From: Panorpa germanica
Taxonomy: Eukaryota; Arthropoda; Insecta; Mecoptera; Panorpidae
Assembly: GCA_963678705.1 (NCBI GenBank)
Contig: OY783214.1
Coordinates: forward strand, 15,128,001-15,192,000
Length of the DNA: 64,000 bases
Reading direction: 5' to 3'
In this document: one piece after another, positions 1 to 12,610 of the stretch
Numbering within the stretch: the first letter of the stretch is position 1
Layout of the letters: every line of letters starts with the position of its first letter
Made by a program: the position numbers and the translations under genes
Notes under the pieces: generated by a model
Seen by the model: the letters and a program-made list of their open reading frames with translations, nothing else
Databases searched by the model: none
Told to the model about the DNA's origin: nothing

Positions 1-122
1 TGGAGACCGTTAAATCAACAACCCCCATAGACCAGGGCCTATTTTAAGGAGGTGGGTATTCTTTTTTAGCGGAATAAATAATATCTTTTGGCATCAATAT
101 GGCGGATGAGCTCAACCATTAA

Positions 123-621
123 GTATCATTCCCACTCACTGCTTTAATTTAATTTTGTATTTTGTATTTAATTTAAATTGTTTAGCATATGGCAATATGC
201 ATAGTCATTCACGGTACCATTTTTAATTTAATTTACTTTTTAAGTTTTCTTAGTTTTTTTAGAACCTTACAAGGTCCAATGTTTTAAATTAAAAATATTA
301 AATTAAGAGGAAACTATATTATATTATAACTTCCAAAATGTGACAATCTGTCAAAATGCAGTAGGATTTACTTTTAAAAGAAGTTTAATGTCAGTTTTTG
401 AAAAATATAGAAGAGGTTCTATTATTAATTGTTATTAAAAATAGCAATTTTAATTACTTCACATACAATTTTGTCGAACTGTCAAAATTTATATTACTAA
501 CGATGCATACGCACCAACTAAATTAACTAAACTTAAATTAAAACACAAATGTGAAAAGGAATGCTTAAACGAGAACCTAAAATCTAAATTACAATATCAA
601 AACAGTGAGTGGGAATGAGGC
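123..621. mobile_element. Short non-autonomous TIR element with TTAA target duplication (MITE), copy 1
   Basis: TTAA at 119-122 and 622-625 flank a 499-bp element. Its ends contain the inverted sequence CATTCCCACTCACTG (127-141 and its complement at 603-617). The two copies' right ends read as TTAAGCC before CATTCCC, so the TIR reaches the TTAA. TTAA duplications are typical of piggyBac and Kolobok elements; no transposase is encoded. A second, shorter copy is at 38203-38421. Confidence 0.7.
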
Positions 622-625
622 TTAA

Positions 626-3550
626 GTGTGCTTTGTGAGCGCTTACAGCATCAACTTAAGCCTCAAAACGAATGCACCGTTAATTATTATATATTATAAT
701 ATAATAATTATATTATAATAATATATTAATTATAATTAATTAAACTGGTTAACAAAAGTATTGTAAAACTTCATCGTTGACTCAATTCTACACCAAAACA
801 CAAACTTCAAATAAATATTAACAATTGTATCAAAGTATAAATAAAAATGTAAGTTTTTTAAAGGCTCTGCCGGGCCAAGTTTCCAGAGGACGTCGCACGT
901 GTATGTGCAGCAACACGCAGCTTATCAGAAATCTATTTTAGCGCCAGGGGAGAAGACACAGTCAAGTAAAAAAAGAACAAGGGTGGGAGATTTGGAAGAG
1001 CTTAACGATAAGACAAAGTTGCAGTGTACAATGTAAGGAAGTCGAGCATTAAAAGTGTAATCAATATAAGTGAAGAAAAAGGAACAAGAACAAGAAACGT
1101 CTGTTTGTTATGGCTTATGCTGTTAGCCTATTGGTTGCGTTTGGCAGACGAAAAACTTTTAACACGTTGTAAAAGTAAATCTAGACACTAACGGCTAGAA
1201 TTATACTGCGCTGTATATATTACGTGCACTTTAACGGTATTTGTGATATCACATAGTAATACATACGAATTCACTATGAAGTTATATTAATTTCTATTCG
1301 ACGAACTACACCGCTGAAAGTGTTCAGTAGGAATTCGTTTGTTGAAATTAAATCAAATTTCTATAAAATAATATACCCGATAAACACAGTTACGTGTATT
1401 TAAGATTGAACTAACATACCAAAAGTTACGTAAATTGTTTTACGTTTTTTGAAAAATTAATCTACTTACTTAGAACATCTGTTTAAGGATTATACTATAC
1501 TTCTCCTTTAAAATTAAAGGATTTAGAGTAGCTATAAAATAAGACTCGTACTATATGAATTCCGTTAATGAGAGATATCTTTATCTAAATACAATTAGCT
1601 TAAAATATGCTTTCATTTCGAAGTCAATGAAACTTAAATCAGACCTGATATAAGGTCTAGGCTAAAGATCCAAGTGTGAGGATCGTCGCTGTGTTATGAG
1701 CCCCATAGATGACCCAACAAGCTTGGCAAGGTTTTTGATCTCTAACCATTGATACAACATAAAATCCAATCACCAACAGCGAAGTTAAAATGATCGTGAT
1801 ATGATAGATCTGATGTGGACAAGCGAACTAAACATATATAAGACATTTTAGGAATTGTACATTTTTAAACAAGCTCATGTGTTACTTCTAAAATCAAAGA
1901 AAAGATATTTAAAGTTTATTATTTAAATTGTCAATTTCTTTTTATCTAATTTTATAATAACTTAACATTATGCGCAGTGAGTTCTCTCGACTTCAAATAT
2001 CAACTATCAAAGGCTATAACTAATATATACCGTTAGCTCACCTGACCAGAATGCAACAGAGAATGCAGTTGTAATATCTCTGGTCAGTGTTACCAACTAA
2101 AGAAATATAATTTCTCTACACATATTTAAGTGCTTATGCCACCACTTTATTTAATATGGTGTGTATATAGCTATACACATATTCATAATTGTAAGAAATA
2201 AATGTGTGTGGGGATTTAGATCGATAAACCACACACGTTATTTGAAGAGGATGTTAGATTTTGAAGTTTGAAGATGTTATTGTCAACATGAACTACATCC
2301 TGAGGCCAATTTTGTGTGAATGTATTGCGTAATACACACACAGGGCGTTATCTTACTTCAAAATCTCTGGCAAGTATATTCAATAACTTTCAAATTACTC
2401 GTATATAAGAAGATACTATCAAGAAATATATGAGACAGTGATTCTTTATTGCAGCTACAACTTATTTCTTATTCATTTCTTGCATCCCACATAGAAAATA
2501 ACACAGACTAATTCCAAAGTGAATTTGATACATTTAAAATAGAAGTTGATACGCAGTGTGGCATACTCAACTTTGCTAGCGTACTACAAGCTAACTCGAA
2601 CGTTACATTTCTTCCCGGATGAAATAAGTAATAATAAATCTTTTAGAAAATTGTTGCGTTTCATTTGTAACGAGCGAAATTAACATTTGCTTATATTTTA
2701 TTCAGAAAAATGAAATTAATTTGCTCTCTTAATAATTTCTCACAATACAATAGCAAAAATAAATGAGAATTTTCTCAAATTGCAATTAATAATTTTCTTA
2801 CAATCTGAGTTATGTTGTCTAAAAGAAAACTAATGATAATAAATCACTGTTATTCTTACTATGAGGGGGAGGGGTATTTCTTCTCGCAACATTTTCATTT
2901 TTAGTTTCGTAATTCAACACTTGTAACGATCTAGTACCCTATTGTTCATAGTATCACTCTAATAATTACGTAGCAGGGTGCAAAATACTACCCTTATGAT
3001 ACAATTACTTTAGCTTGAAGAAAGTTTAAATTATTTCTTCCCTTCAACTTAGCTAGAATTTCTTGTATGATTATTATAATTTAATTAAATCACTTTGTGT
3101 TAATTAATTACTTCCTTGAATAAGATACATCTGTCATGTATACGGTATACGTTAGGTATCTGAAGAATGCTTTGTGAAGCTTTTCATTTATTAAATCAGT
3201 TCTAATTATAAATTAAATAGCTCTGTTTACTTTCATTATTTCCTGAAAGTAAAACTAATATTTGAAGTAAAATTTTTGTTGACAATAATTTATAAAGTTT
3301 TTGAATTGTTCAATGTGTGGGTTTTCTAAATTATTTCTTGATAAATTATCTCAAATACTCCACACATACTTCTACTCTTTGTGGGTGACAATACAATGTG
3401 AAGTAAAAATATTCTGATAAATATGAAATTTGAACAGATAATTATGAGAATTCTATATACTAAGATAATACAACATACATACTAGATAATATAAATTACA
3501 CATTTTTTGTATAGTAGTAGATTAAATTTCTATAAAAAAGAAATAAATTT
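626..3550. other. AT-rich non-coding stretch
   Basis: No supported gene. A locally GC-richer patch lies at 865-960 (GCCGGGCCAAG, GGACGTCGCACG) and may be an old repeat. A 9-bp inverted repeat CTGACCAGA/TCTGGTCAG is at 2043-2087. Otherwise ordinary AT-rich DNA. Confidence 0.6.
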
Positions 3551-3615
3551 AATAAATTTTTATATGTTTGTGCTCGCAAAACTCGAAAAGTAGTCGGTCG
3601 ATCGATTTGAATTTT
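3551..3615 (-). repeat. Dispersed RTE/SINE-like tail repeat, reverse partial copy
   Basis: On the minus strand the segment reads TCGATCGACCGACTAC, TTTTCGAGTTTTGCGAGC and ACAAACATA. This closely matches the plus-strand copy near 53100-53145. It ends before the GCAGGCTGAATTTT part. Confidence 0.5.
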
Positions 3616-4357
3616 TGACAAAATGCTGCTTATTTATAAACAAAGCTTGAACATTTTTGACCATAACTTTTATAAACCTCAATCGTGTACAAAGTTAAAT
3701 AACGTTTTTATACTAGAAAACACGGTTTGTACTAAACACTGTTGCCATCTATATGTAGTTGTAGAACCATGAAGTAATGTTTCACCTTGAGTAAAGTAAA
3801 AAGAGCGAGAATACTACTCACTGCAGACGGAAATATAAATATTAACGACTTAAGTGTTAATGAATATTACAAAACATTAACTTAAGTAATTATCAAATCT
3901 TTTAAATTCACAGACAAAAGAGATTTCAATCTTTATTTAATTTGTTCAAAGAGAAACGAACGAACCCCGGGACACGATTTTCATGGAAATCTATTTAATC
4001 CAACTCCGTAGCGACGCGCTGTCACGAGGGAGGGTCCTGTGATTTCCTTCTGTAAAGTAAAATTGACTATTTTCTTTTTAAATAAAAATGTTTGTTTTTC
4101 ATTATTATAGTATTTATTTATAACTGTACGTATAGGTATTCTTCTTTATATTTATGTTATATTTGCGTTGTTGTTTTCTATTGTGGGGTAAGGCGAATAT
4201 CATTGGAAGTGAATACACTTAACTAATGCATACTATTTTATTTCCTTTAGTACATCTTTAGATATATAAATATGCACTTTCTGTCTAAAAATTTTAATAA
4301 TAGGTACAGATAGACGTATCCAATTTTAAATAAGAAACTAAGAGAAATACTTTCATA

Positions 4358-4610
4358 CCCAGTAAACATTTTGGAGTCACTTTGACATCATTTTGAAGAT
4401 GCGTATGATTTCTTTGTCATGAAAGAGTTCATTTACAGTTCAGTTTCTTACAGTCGTTCATATGAAATGTCTATTTTATCGGCTACAAATAGCGAAACCA
4501 CTCCACCTGTCGGAATACAAATGAAGATAAAGTTGATGCGAACAATAATTGAAGTAAAATAGTGATAGAAACGTCACTAAATAGGGCACTTCACCAAATT
4601 GTTTACTGGG
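4358..4610 (+). mobile_element. CCCAGTAAAC-family MITE, copy 1 (complete)
   Basis: A 253-bp element with inverted ends CCCAGTAAACATTTTGG and CCAAATTGTTTACTGGG. It is flanked by TA on both sides (4356-4357 and 4611-4612). The inside matches copies at 15847-16070 (same strand) and 37929-38188 (opposite strand) over most of its length. No coding capacity. Confidence 0.72.
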
Positions 4611-4612
4611 TA

Positions 4613-6781
4613 GCTAGCTGCTCTATAATATTGGTAGCATTGTAAATCTCATGATAAAATCCTAAAGCCACACACAATGCTTTTATTATTGTGAAAAAAG
4701 TTTTTCTGCAAAACTGTTACAACAATACTATACAATAGTTACAACACTTAAGATATTTCTTCAAAATTTAAATTCTAGAAAATAGTTATTACAGTTCATT
4801 ATTTTCTCAGCTGGGTACAATATAAAAAAGAAGAAGAAGAAAGACGCCCGTAACTCTAACAGCGTATAATTCTCCCATGAATATAAACAACAAAATTAAC
4901 TTTTGTTTCATTTTCTTTTTATATTTTTTTTTATATAACTTTTAACGTTGTGACAAAAAGTTTTTTAAGTTTTTTTTTGCTTTTCAAATGTTGGCTGTCT
5001 GCATAAATTATATTATTTTTCAAGTAAATACATGTTTATGAACGTGATTGTTATTCATTAGAAATAAACTGTTTTACCGTTGGGATTAGGTTCATTGTTT
5101 TAACGAGAAACTTTTAAACTTGAAGAATTTGTAAACTTAAAAGTTATAATGTCTTAAGGCGTTTAACAGAGTTTAGCATATTCAAATGTTGTTCTGCTTT
5201 GAAAAACTGTACGAATACACGGTACGAATACACGGAAAGCTATCTCCTAAACAAACCTTCACATTCAGTTGATGATATCTACACTGTCTACCACATGTTA
5301 TCAATCCCTTTTGTGTTTTAAGCACAGGAAAGTGTATTTGCCCGTAGACTTTAGTGTACCTGATATGTCTTATAAATAAAAATTGTTCATGAATAATAAT
5401 TACCTTCTTCAAGTACGTGAAGTTGGATTCGGTGAATTACTCGTATTTTCTTGTTAAATTTAAAACAATGGTAGTGCCTATGTCAAAAGCAAGCACTGGT
5501 AGTGTTAGCAAACACTTTATTTTAAAAAGCGTTGTGTCAATAGGAGCTGACTGTTTTAAATTTCCCGCCATTTTGCATAGGCGTCTTTTTAACATTTGAA
5601 ACTTGACATATGAGGTCGTGGCATATGGGAAATTAGTATAGGAATTGTGAATATTTGTTATTTATTATAGAATTTGATTTACAGAGGTGTTCTCTTTTGT
5701 TTCATTGTTTAAATTAATGTCTACTCTGATAATAACGTTACTAAACGAATGAACGTCTCTCAGAATGTTATATTTCATAAAAAATGCTTTAGATGATTAT
5801 TTTATAAGCAAAATGGTCAATTCTTAGGTCAATTGTGATTTCAATGTATATTATAGAAGTCATCTGTTTGTTGTTTTCTGTTATTTCTGTGTGGAATATA
5901 TTAATAAATAAAAAAGCAAAAGCTTTTAAATGTAAAAGTTCGTTATAAAAGTGTACAGTAAAAAATAGTAACAAATTACATAAAACCAGCCATTAAAAAA
6001 CCTTTGTCATAAATAACTGAAAAGCTTTTGAAATTAGCGCTATGTTAATTGTTATATACAAAAGAGTTGACGACGTGCAAACGGAATATGGTTACAAACG
6101 GGCAGGAGCACGGACGAGTACTAGTGTTGCAGGCGTTTTTCTACATATTCTCTAGTAATTAAATATTAAAATGATTTTTGTTACACTAAAATGTATTTAT
6201 ATTTAACTTGCTGTTCTATACAACAGGGAAACAACTTTTTTTTTACATTTTGTGAGTTCACATACGTATGCAATATATGATATACGAAATGCATTTGCAG
6301 TACGTCCGAAAAGTTTTGAATGCAGGAATGTTAATTTTAAAAGAGGAACAGAGATGGTAATAGATAAGTAGGGTAGAGTATACGCACAGATATAACGTCA
6401 TGTAGGGTTGCGTATATTCAGTTTTTGTGTATGAAGAAGAGAAGATGTGTGGTAGAAAGCTCGTGATCATTTGAGAAACATTTGGTCTTTGTACACTAAG
6501 ACGAGCATTTTCGGAGGCGAAAGCGTCTGAATATTTGCTTCGCATATATATGCGTTGACTACTATGCCATAACTACAAAACATAACCTACAATTCTTAGT
6601 ATAAAAGTAACTGTAAAAACCTAACTTTTATTTTCTTTAAACCAATTTATTAAAAATATAGAATAACCGGCAAACAGCACGATTAATCGAACACGAAAGT
6701 GTAATCACGGACTTAAGCATTTAACAATTAATCCCAGTGTTTCGTGCCTTTAATTTTCTGATTCAATTGTAAATATAAAAG
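4613..6781. other. AT-rich non-coding stretch
   Basis: Several short open frames on both strands (5182-5412, 5417-5599, 5789-5974, 6258-6545) have Phe/Ile/Lys/Tyr-rich composition, no splice signals and no recognisable motif. I read them as chance openings. Confidence 0.6.
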
Positions 6782-6783
6782 AA

Positions 6784-7158
6784 CCCAGTAAACAATTTGG
6801 TGAAGTGTCCTATTTGGTGAAGTTCGAGTCACTCGTACAATTCTATTCTAACGCTTTACAAGTTCTCTACCTGTCACAGATTTTGTGTTAGTTCTTCATA
6901 ATAATATTCTTTCTTTTTCCAACATCATTCATTAAGTATTTCTGTTTCTTTCCCACATGGGTATATTTTTATTATCCGGTCATAAATCATAAACCTACTC
7001 CGCTTTTAATTCAGCAGTGAACCGTCGTTGCAATGTCTGTAGCTCATAAAAAGGACCTTTCCTTTGAACGACTGAATAGAAAACGAACACGTTCCAGACA
7101 AAAAATTCATGATACGTAATAGAAATTAAGTAGAATTTACTCCAAAATGTTTACTGGG
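6784..7158 (-). mobile_element. CCCAGTAAAC-family MITE, copy 2 (divergent interior)
   Basis: A 375-bp element with inverted ends CCCAGTAAACAATTTGG (left) and CCAAAATGTTTACTGGG (right). The flanks are AA on each side (6782-6783 and 7159-7160). The left end matches the right end of copy 1, so it lies in the reverse orientation. The interior is largely different from copy 1, as is usual for elements sharing only their transposase recognition ends. Confidence 0.62.
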
Positions 7159-7160
7159 AA

Positions 7161-9339
7161 GTTGCTTAAGTGTGGATGCCTTGAAACAAAAATCCAAAAC
7201 ATGTCACATTTCCTTTTTTGTACTTTCTTCTGTGTTTATTTATTTGTGTATTTAGATTTGACATTATTAGAAAAAAATGTTTTTTGACGAAGCTGGTACT
7301 GGTACTGGTACTGTATAAATATTTTACTTTAATTAGTAATTTTGTTATTTTTCTCCGTTTTGTTGAATTCTGTTTTATTAACGAAAACAGAGATTTATTT
7401 ATTTTGTAAATGAAACGAGATATGCACTGCGTGAGATATGTGTACATTAAAAGGGATATTATTAACTGTATACATTAGTAAGAGGTTCCTGTTTCCTGTT
7501 GCTACCAAAGAATAAATATCTTTGACGTATTCTTAAAGTATATATATATTTCATTTTATTTTCATTAATATAATTATATTTAATATATTTGCAAAAAAAT
7601 ATTAAAAAATGGTGGAGATATAAACTGTTCCGTGGAACATATTTGCCGGGAAGTTCTCTGACTGTTGCAGTAAATAAAAAATATTGTGTAGCAAAGGGGG
7701 AATTTTTTTGAAAACATGTTTTGTGGAAATTGCTTTTGTTTGACGTAAAGCGTTTGTAGTTAAAGTATATTGCCTAAATAAAAAATGATTGAAGTACTCA
7801 ATCGCTAAAAGCCTGTGCTAAGCGATAGACAAAACTACAAAGATGATATTATAACATTATTATTAAAATAGGTTTAGTAGTTCTCAAGATATCGCAGCGA
7901 GAGTTCGAAGAAATATAATTTCGAGAAGAATTGTAAAAGTCCTAACTTCAAATAGGTATAACAAATGAGTTAACTTTAAAAATTTACTTAAAATAAATTT
8001 ACTTATAAATTTGTAATAATTAATTTCAAATAAGAAAAACAATGGCGAGAGTATTGATGATTCGTTCCCCGAACCAGAGTTATATTTTCTGGGGTTGGTT
8101 AAATTGATTGTATACATACATATTAGGAGGTTGTTGATAATATGACTAAGCATCAGATAAATTAAATTAAAAACATTAAAGAATAATCATTTTAATTATA
8201 AGAACAATAAATGTCCTGGGGGTAAAATTATATATTTAACATATACAAGTAAAATCCTTTCACAGCGTTCAACAACTGGTACATTGTTCATTGTAAAACA
8301 AAAGGTTGTTTCCTCTTATTTAAAACTCGAGTCGTTATTTTTCTACAACATTATCGAGTAAAAGCATGTGACATTCCTTAAAAAGTTTAAATTAAGTTGG
8401 GATAAGTTTGCCAGAAAGCTTTATTATGGTATTTGGTAGACGGTAAAATGTAACAGAAAGTAAAGCTGAACTCTGGAAAGGATTTAAGTATAGAAAGGAC
8501 ATTAAAGTACGAGGATTATTTTCTTTATTATTTCACGGAATTGTTTAAAAGTTTTCGTATTGTGTGAAAATTATAAATACAATTTTGATTTTAATTGTCA
8601 AGCTATAAATAAGTTTTGTTATTCACGTAAAATAAATTAATTAGTAGATTGATTGGAAGTTGCAGACTTTGTAAATTTGGATATATTATATAATTTAACT
8701 ATGAAATTGTATTCCGAATTGTACTTACTCTGAAACTAATTACAGCACAAATTGAATCCATTGAATGTTGCATAAAAATAAACATTTGCCTTCGTAAACA
8801 AACATGATAATGTTTGTTTATTAATTACTAATTGTTTTGATATAGTATATGGGACATACAACAGTAGAAGATTGAATCAAAACATCACAGGTAAACAAAA
8901 CACAGTACAGTGGGTATACGTACATATGAGCATTATGTTCATTTTGGGAAGGGCCATAACTTGGTTACCGTTGAAATCAAAGTAACGCTTCATGAACTCG
9001 CTCTAAACATATCACCGTTTGTTCAGCGGCATTGGAAGGCTGAGTTGTTGGCATTAAAATAAATATATGTACTGACCAGTACTAGAGTACAGTAGGCTTC
9101 ATGGCTCTAGGATATTTATGACTAAATAAAGGGAGGCTGTGGCGTAATTATTCCGGATTATGTATTTGATTAGGGGATTTTACATTTACAACATGATAGA
9201 TGTAGGTTTTATGAAGATGGTGAATTAACAGTACATCATGCAGAGGGCGTGTTGCGTATTGGAGTGATGTAGGTACAAGGTTTAAGAAAAGTTAACTTAA
9301 AATTTCAATAAAGAACGTAATTTAATTTTTTCGCTCCGT
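7161..9339. other. AT-rich non-coding stretch
   Basis: A triple GGTACT repeat at about 7296-7314 and the inverted repeat at 8795-8820 are the only structures seen. Open frames on opposite strands at 7166-7447 and 7218-7409 overlap and show chance composition. Confidence 0.55.
8795..8820. repeat. Inverted repeat with forkhead-like motifs
   Basis: TAAACAAACAT and its exact complement ATGTTTGTTTA flank a 4-base GATA spacer. Each arm contains the forkhead core TGTTTA / TAAACA in opposite orientation. Confidence 0.6.
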
Positions 9340-9880
9340 AACGGAGGCCCAAAAAAAAAGAAAGGAGTATTTTGAAAGGAATGGAATGGCGACAGAGGAG
9401 CAGAGAGAAGGAGAGAAGAAGGTACAAGTGTGGAAGAGTAGCTAAGGAGAAGAGACAGGGAGATACAACAATAGGAAAGATTAAAAAAAATTGACAAGAG
9501 CAATTATAACAAAAGATACATGAGGGAGATTTGAGCTAAAGAAATACCATAATACATAAGAGAAAAAGACACAAAAAACATGAGAAGAATAGCAAGATTC
9601 AGATTCGTAAACGAGGAAAAGGGAAACAGATACCGGGCAAATAGAGGGGAAAGGATGTCCATGGAACGGAGATAGAAACGCTGGAGTACATTAAGGTGTA
9701 AGAAAAAGGTAAAAGGCGAAAAGAATATTGTGCAGCTATTAAAGAGAGGCAGTGGATGGCGGAGATAGAGAAAAGGAGCGGGGAAATAGAAGGAAAGGTA
9801 GAGTAGAAACAGAAGGGAGAGTAGCAGGAGGAGTGAAGCAGTAACAGTAGCAGTTTTGTTTGGAAGGAATGAGAATGTTT
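9340..9880 (+). repeat. Purine-rich block (degenerate)
   Basis: Over about 540 bases the plus strand is dominated by A and G words such as GAGAAGGAGAGAAGAAGG and GGAAAGGTAGAGTAG, without a fixed repeat unit. Open frames on the opposite strand (9297-9503, 9599-9913) are Ser/Leu/Pro-rich by-products of this bias. Confidence 0.6.
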
Positions 9881-10769
9881 AGATATAATAAGGATCAAAT
9901 ATGAATTAAGCACAATGTTATGTAATTTAATGAGTTAAGGCACAAGAATGTAGTGTCCAATGCCAAAACATTAAAAAAAAAAATACGTAATTTAATTACT
10001 GTTCTTAGGTTGTGCTATATCGATTGTCTAGCTCATTAGTGAAATAACTCCGAATATTGAGTTTCCAATGGAATATTCGAGGTTATCTGCGTTATAATTT
10101 TGTTTGGTTGCATTTGTAAGTGTAATGAGTGTAATGTCTGATATGTCGCTGCGTACCTTTAGTTTAATAATTCATCAGTTGCTTTACCAAGTCACAAATA
10201 AGCTAAGAAATGTACAATCAGTACGTAGTATAGAGAAATGCTTCTTGTAATTAACCATCTATGCAGCCTTTGATACAATGACGTCACCAGTTAGCTATGG
10301 GTGGTAACTTGAAACAATGCATACATCGGTACCATGTATTTCCGTATCCGAGTTATATTTCAGTAATAAACAAGGGCGTCCAACATTGAGCAAAAGATCG
10401 ATCTTTAACGGGAAGTGGATTCTGACAGCAGTCTATTGTATTCTGGTATGTATTGTTGAGATATAATAATGTGCCGTATAGTTTAGGACATTCTAAAGAA
10501 ATTTGGATGGCAGCGGGATGTTGAAAGAGACATTTACTTCACAAATAAATGTTTTATACACTCATACACACTCGTGAATGAATAGAAGAGGAAGAGAATG
10601 TTTTTGGAACCTGGTGAGACAAGAGCTATAAAAATAATAACTTGAAAACATCTTTCAACTTATATCACTTCATTCTGAGTTCTTTATAAACAGTTTTATA
10701 ATAGAAATCATTTTTTTAGAAGGAAGACGATATTTTATATAAAATACTGGAATAGGATAGTAAATAAAA

Positions 10770-10900
10770 GATACACAAAAACACAGGCGAAACACAGACG
10801 ACGATCAACTGGAAAGAAATGAATTCGATTTTCGAAAATACGCGAGTTTTTCGAGCACAAAGATACGCAGGCTGAATTTTTATATTTAGGGAAGATTTCA
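10770..10900 (+). repeat. Dispersed RTE/SINE-like tail repeat, copy 1
   Basis: It contains TTTCGAAAATACGCGAG, then TTTTTCGAGCACAAAG, then ATACGCAGGCTGAATTTTTA. The same series recurs at 53095-53170 and in part at 46195-46262 and 3551-3615 (reverse). Such tails are common at the 3' end of RTE-type LINEs and related SINEs in arthropods. The body of the element is not recognisable here. Confidence 0.55.
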
Positions 10901-10940
10901 GTAATTTGTATTTTGTACTCTATTGTACTAACAAATCAGT

Positions 10941-11110
10941 AGTAATAAGAAGATAGAGGAATTATTGAGAGGAGGGAGAAAAGCAATTGGACTGAGAAAA
11001 GGAGAGCAGAGGATTGAAAGAGGGTCTAAGAGAAGAAGATGAAGAAGAGCTATTAGTTTTAACTTTAAATGAAGACAATCTTAGAGAATATATATATGAA
11101 GAGAGAACGC
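10941..11110 (+). repeat. Purine-rich block next to the tail repeat
   Basis: Words such as GAGAGGAGGGAGAAAAGC and AGAAGAAGATGAAGAAGAGC make the plus strand strongly purine-biased for about 170 bases. It begins some 40 bases after the RTE/SINE-like tail repeat at 10770-10900. Confidence 0.5.
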
Positions 11111-11201
11111 TGAACTGAAAGTGTGTCCAAGATGTGTGTGAGAGAGAAAGGTATATGTTCTTATTTTTTCTCTATCTATAGGAAACGTAGGCTATTACTC
11201 T

Positions 11202-11203
<2 letters not shown>

Positions 11204-11255
<52 letters not shown>
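11204..11255. repeat. (TA)n microsatellite
   Basis: An uninterrupted AT/TA dinucleotide tract of 52 bases. Confidence 0.95.
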
Positions 11256-11257
<2 letters not shown>

Positions 11258-12002
11258 TCCAAGGTTACAATATGTTTAATATCAGAGTATATACTTTCAT
11301 ATTAGCGTGTCATAAACACAAGATAGAACCTTCAATCAAACACATATGCCGTGACATTTCATATTTTTAATAATAATATTCTCTAAATAAATCAATGCTA
11401 TGTTTTAGATATGTAAACAATTCATTGCATGTTTTAGCGAATTGCATTAGAAAGATAAAAGAGAAACAAAGGACCTAAACAACAACAAAATGTTTATCTA
11501 TTCACTTTTGTAATTCTAAAAAATATAAATAAAAAATGAACTATGTATCTTCTGTTTCATAGTTCAAATAAGTGAAATACCTCCAGAAACGTCCACAAGA
11601 GATATGGAATGGGTAATGTGTAGGACGACGTTAGCACTGACCAGGGTGCTAGTTTACTTTATGGATAAGGCTTACGCCGAAAACAAGATATTATAATTAA
11701 AAATAAAATCTCTCATGTGAAACTGTCATTCAAAATAGAATTATTCAGTTAGGTATAATGGCAGCATAATAATTGGTATATGTTGAGATGCATGTTTAAT
11801 TTACAGGCAAAATAACAATTCATTATTACGTTGGGCGAATTCGGATATCCCCTCAGGACTATTCGATGTGGTTGCAATAGGATGTTAAGCATGCATTTAT
11901 TATTTATGGGGATTAAAACCCCGTAATAATGCTGTATAATATAGTTGACATACTGCAGTGACGGTACATCCCACAGTGTACTGTGTAATACGTCCTAAAA
12001 AT

Positions 12003-12608
12003 GGGCTTGTGTCCACATTTTTTAGTGGTCGATTTTTCAATTGTTGATTGAACTTGATGTTAATAAATATGTACTGGCGTGTCTATTTTATTAAATATCT
12101 AAATATTGATGGAGATATAGCACTTAAAAGTTTGAATTGTAGTTTTAGCGCTAGAAATGGTCGGCCTTATTTGCATGACGTGAAATGCATTTTAACGTCA
12201 GTTACTTGTTGAGTAGGTCAGTGATGTGGTAATGTTCTGTAGCTCTTGGTAGTCAAATAATCAAGTCAAATCAAAGAATAATAAGTTTTTATTTTATTTA
12301 ACCCTGCTAAGGCAGACATAGTATTGAAACTTGATTGTTCCTTGAAATAGCTGTAAATAATATTTGATATTTTGATATATAAATACATATAGCAGAGATT
12401 TAAGAGCTGTAAAATTGGTAACCGTACACAAGGACTGTGATGTCACATGCACTTGGAATGTGTACAACGTTGAATCCCTTTAATAATTAAAGAGACAAAA
12501 TGACTTTTTTAATTGTTAATATCTCTTAACATATAAGGAGTTATTAAAAAATAATAGAGCATTTGAGGTTCTAGTAACCCACTTTATCAAGACATAAGAC
12601 ACAAGCCC
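12003..12608 (+). mobile_element. GGGCTTGTGTC-family MITE, copy A (full length)
   Basis: A 606-bp element with ends GGGCTTGTGTC and GACACAAGCCC, flanked by AT (12001-12002, 12609-12610). The same interior recurs at 47613-48238 and, reversed, at 49287-49919. Markers include a GGCGTGTCTATTTTA segment near the left and a GAGGTTCTAGTAACCCACTT segment near the right. It encodes nothing recognisable. Confidence 0.75.
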
Positions 12609-12610
12609 AT

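Noticed and set aside
9599-9913. 104-codon Ser/Leu/Pro-rich minus-strand frame
   Set aside because: By-product of the purine-rich block; no domain and no start or splice support.
11123-11305. 60-codon frame made mainly of Tyr-Ile repeats
   Set aside because: It is a translation of the (TA)n microsatellite at 11204-11255.
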